Part shown: piece by piece, positions 63,179 to 64,000 of the stretch
How positions within the stretch are numbered: the stretch's first letter is position 1
Layout of the letters: every line of letters starts with the position of its first letter
Origin: Lachnospiraceae bacterium UBA4631
Lineage (GTDB): Bacteria > Bacillota > Clostridia > Lachnospirales > Lachnospiraceae
Length of the DNA: 64,000 bases
NCBI GenBank assembly: GCA_002406015.1
Contig: DHMX01000032.1
Coordinates: forward strand, 24,880-88,879
Direction: 5' to 3'
Made by a program: the position numbers and the translations under genes
Notes under the pieces: model-generated
Databases searched by the model: none
Seen by the model: only the letters and a program-made list of their open reading frames with translations
Told to the model about the DNA's origin: nothing

Positions 63179-64000
63179 CTATACGTCCAACAGCCCGTAT
63201 TCCTTTAGTAATAATTGTTGGTACTCTGCATCTGATGCTGCTTTTATGATGTCCTCAATTCTGCCGGCTTCTTTTAATTCGAGAATTAACTGATTAATTC
63301 TCTGTTCCCCTTCTAGTATGCCAGACTTTCTTCCTTCTTCTATGCCAGTTTTTCTTCCCTCTTCTAGTCCAGATTTTCTCCCTTCTTCTATGCCAGTTTT
63401 TCTTCCCTCTTCAAGCCCAGCTTGTCTTCCTTCTTCTTTTCCTTCTTCCCGAATCAGTGCTTCCCGTTCCCAGCTTTTCATATACTGAACACCTACTTCC
63501 CTGTCTTGCTTTACTTCGCTCACATAGTTATGGATTGCCTGTATGTTAGTATCTGTCACATTTTCGGCAATACTGTTTTCTATGTATTTTAGCATGTTTT
63601 TCAATGCTTGACTAGTGGTTCCTTCCGTTCCTTTTGTGTTCAAATATATCTTCTTAGCACCGTCCTCATATGGAATATCCGGTGCTTCGACGCATTAGTT
63701 TTTCACAGTATAAACCATTCGCTTTCGGTCGAAAGGGTCATAGGGAAGTATCATAATAATATAGACATTTTTAAGCTTTTGGTAATCCCAGCCACGTTCC
63801 AATTGTTTTGCATCAATTAATGCCTGATAATAGCGGGTTCGCCATGGAAGCTTGTCCTTTTCGTAGGTATTATTGGGTTCAATATCGTAGATTGCCGGTT
63901 CCAGCTCTACATCCATATCTGTTGTTTCTTCCGACTCGATATAGGCATCCATACGAATGCCATGGAGGTTTGTGTCGGTTCCCAGAATTATTTTCTGGGC
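63179..64000 (-). pseudogene. Rpn/PD-(D/E)XK-family gene broken by an in-frame stop, incomplete at window edge
   Basis: The 5' part (63695-64000 and beyond) encodes the family pattern ILGTDTNLHGIRMDAYIE, then NTYEKDKLPWRTRYYQALID and MVYTVKN; a TAA follows, and the same frame continues as CVEAPDIPYEDGAKKIYLNTKG into the C-terminal half, with no frameshift. Rpn-family proteins normally read straight through here, so a single nonsense codon (probably from a lysine codon) splits the gene. The C-terminal half has seven or so copies of an eight-residue repeat (EEGRKxGI/L), encoded by a 24-base tandem repeat around 63318-63440. The beginning lies outside the window. Confidence 0.85.
63318..63440 (-). 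repeat. 24-base tandem repeat in the Rpn-family gene
   Basis: About five near-identical 24-base units encode EEGRKTGI / EEGRKSGL. Such repeats commonly vary in number between strains. Confidence 0.8.

Noticed and set aside
63318..63440. Short direct repeats that might suggest a CRISPR array
   Set aside because: They are contiguous 24-base coding repeats without spacers. No CRISPR array or cas gene is seen anywhere in the window.

Overview
The window looks like chromosomal DNA of a spore-forming, low-to-moderate GC Clostridia, most likely a Lachnospiraceae gut anaerobe. The evidence is a sporulation cluster (yabP, yabQ, spoIIE, spoVT), Firmicutes-type rplJL-rpoBC, TPP-riboswitch and PRD-antiterminator regulation, chemotaxis genes and several thin membrane-protein families common in that group. 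No plasmid, phage or CRISPR array is visible. Genus cannot be fixed from this sequence alone. Most genes lie on the minus strand.

Layout. 1-2.6 kb: a methyl-accepting chemotaxis protein, a small intergenic RNA locus resembling the antisense RNA of type I toxin loci (its toxin is missing), and a four-tRNA operon (Tyr, Leu, Phe, Gly). 2.6-6.9 kb: an operon with two split FtsX/MacB-like permeases, an ATPase, a secreted 147-residue protein and a small membrane protein with a wrecked tandem copy; this is a candidate bacteriocin/exporter locus. 6.9-9.0 kb: a GH13 maltodextrin enzyme. 9.4-20 kb: the housekeeping/sporulation cluster spoVT, hup, rqcP, yabP, yabQ, divIC, [NatAB-like ABC exporter], spoIIE, tilS, hpt, ftsH. 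20-28.4 kb: small regulators, a TetR/CPBP-protease pair, galE, plsY and a second ABC-2 exporter. 28.5-31.3 kb: a niaR repressor co-transcribed with a lone PTS-type IIC protein from a promoter embedded in a 44-bp palindrome, then a YitT protein. 31.3-37.1 kb: a 1115-residue coiled-coil orphan, a GNAT enzyme, exonuclease III and deoC. 37.3-46.2 kb: rpoC, rpoB, rplL and rplJ with its L10 leader. 46.2-49 kb: two unknown small proteins, a FliD-like protein and a lone CheY-like receiver. 49-52.3 kb: glucose-type PTS IICBA with an RNA antiterminator site and its LicT-type antiterminator. 52.3-56.8 kb: an aminotransferase and a TPP-riboswitch-controlled ThiXYZ-type uptake operon. 56.9-64 kb: a cell-surface region with a thioester/Cna-B adhesin, a C39-like peptidase with cell-wall-binding repeats, two XRE regulators, a lipoprotein and a broken Rpn/PD-(D/E)XK gene running off the window.

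Functional links. Sugar use is represented by ptsG-licT, GH13, galE and deoC; cofactor scavenging by the TPP operon and niaR; sporulation control by spoIIE (with a Spo0A-type promoter), yabPQ and spoVT. The points most worth follow-up are the exporter/secreted-protein operon, the orphan antisense-like RNA upstream of the chemoreceptor, the niaR-IIC pair, the large coiled-coil orphan, and the palindrome shared between the C39 peptidase promoter and an XRE gene. All functional names are from reading the sequence and recalled family features; no database search was run.
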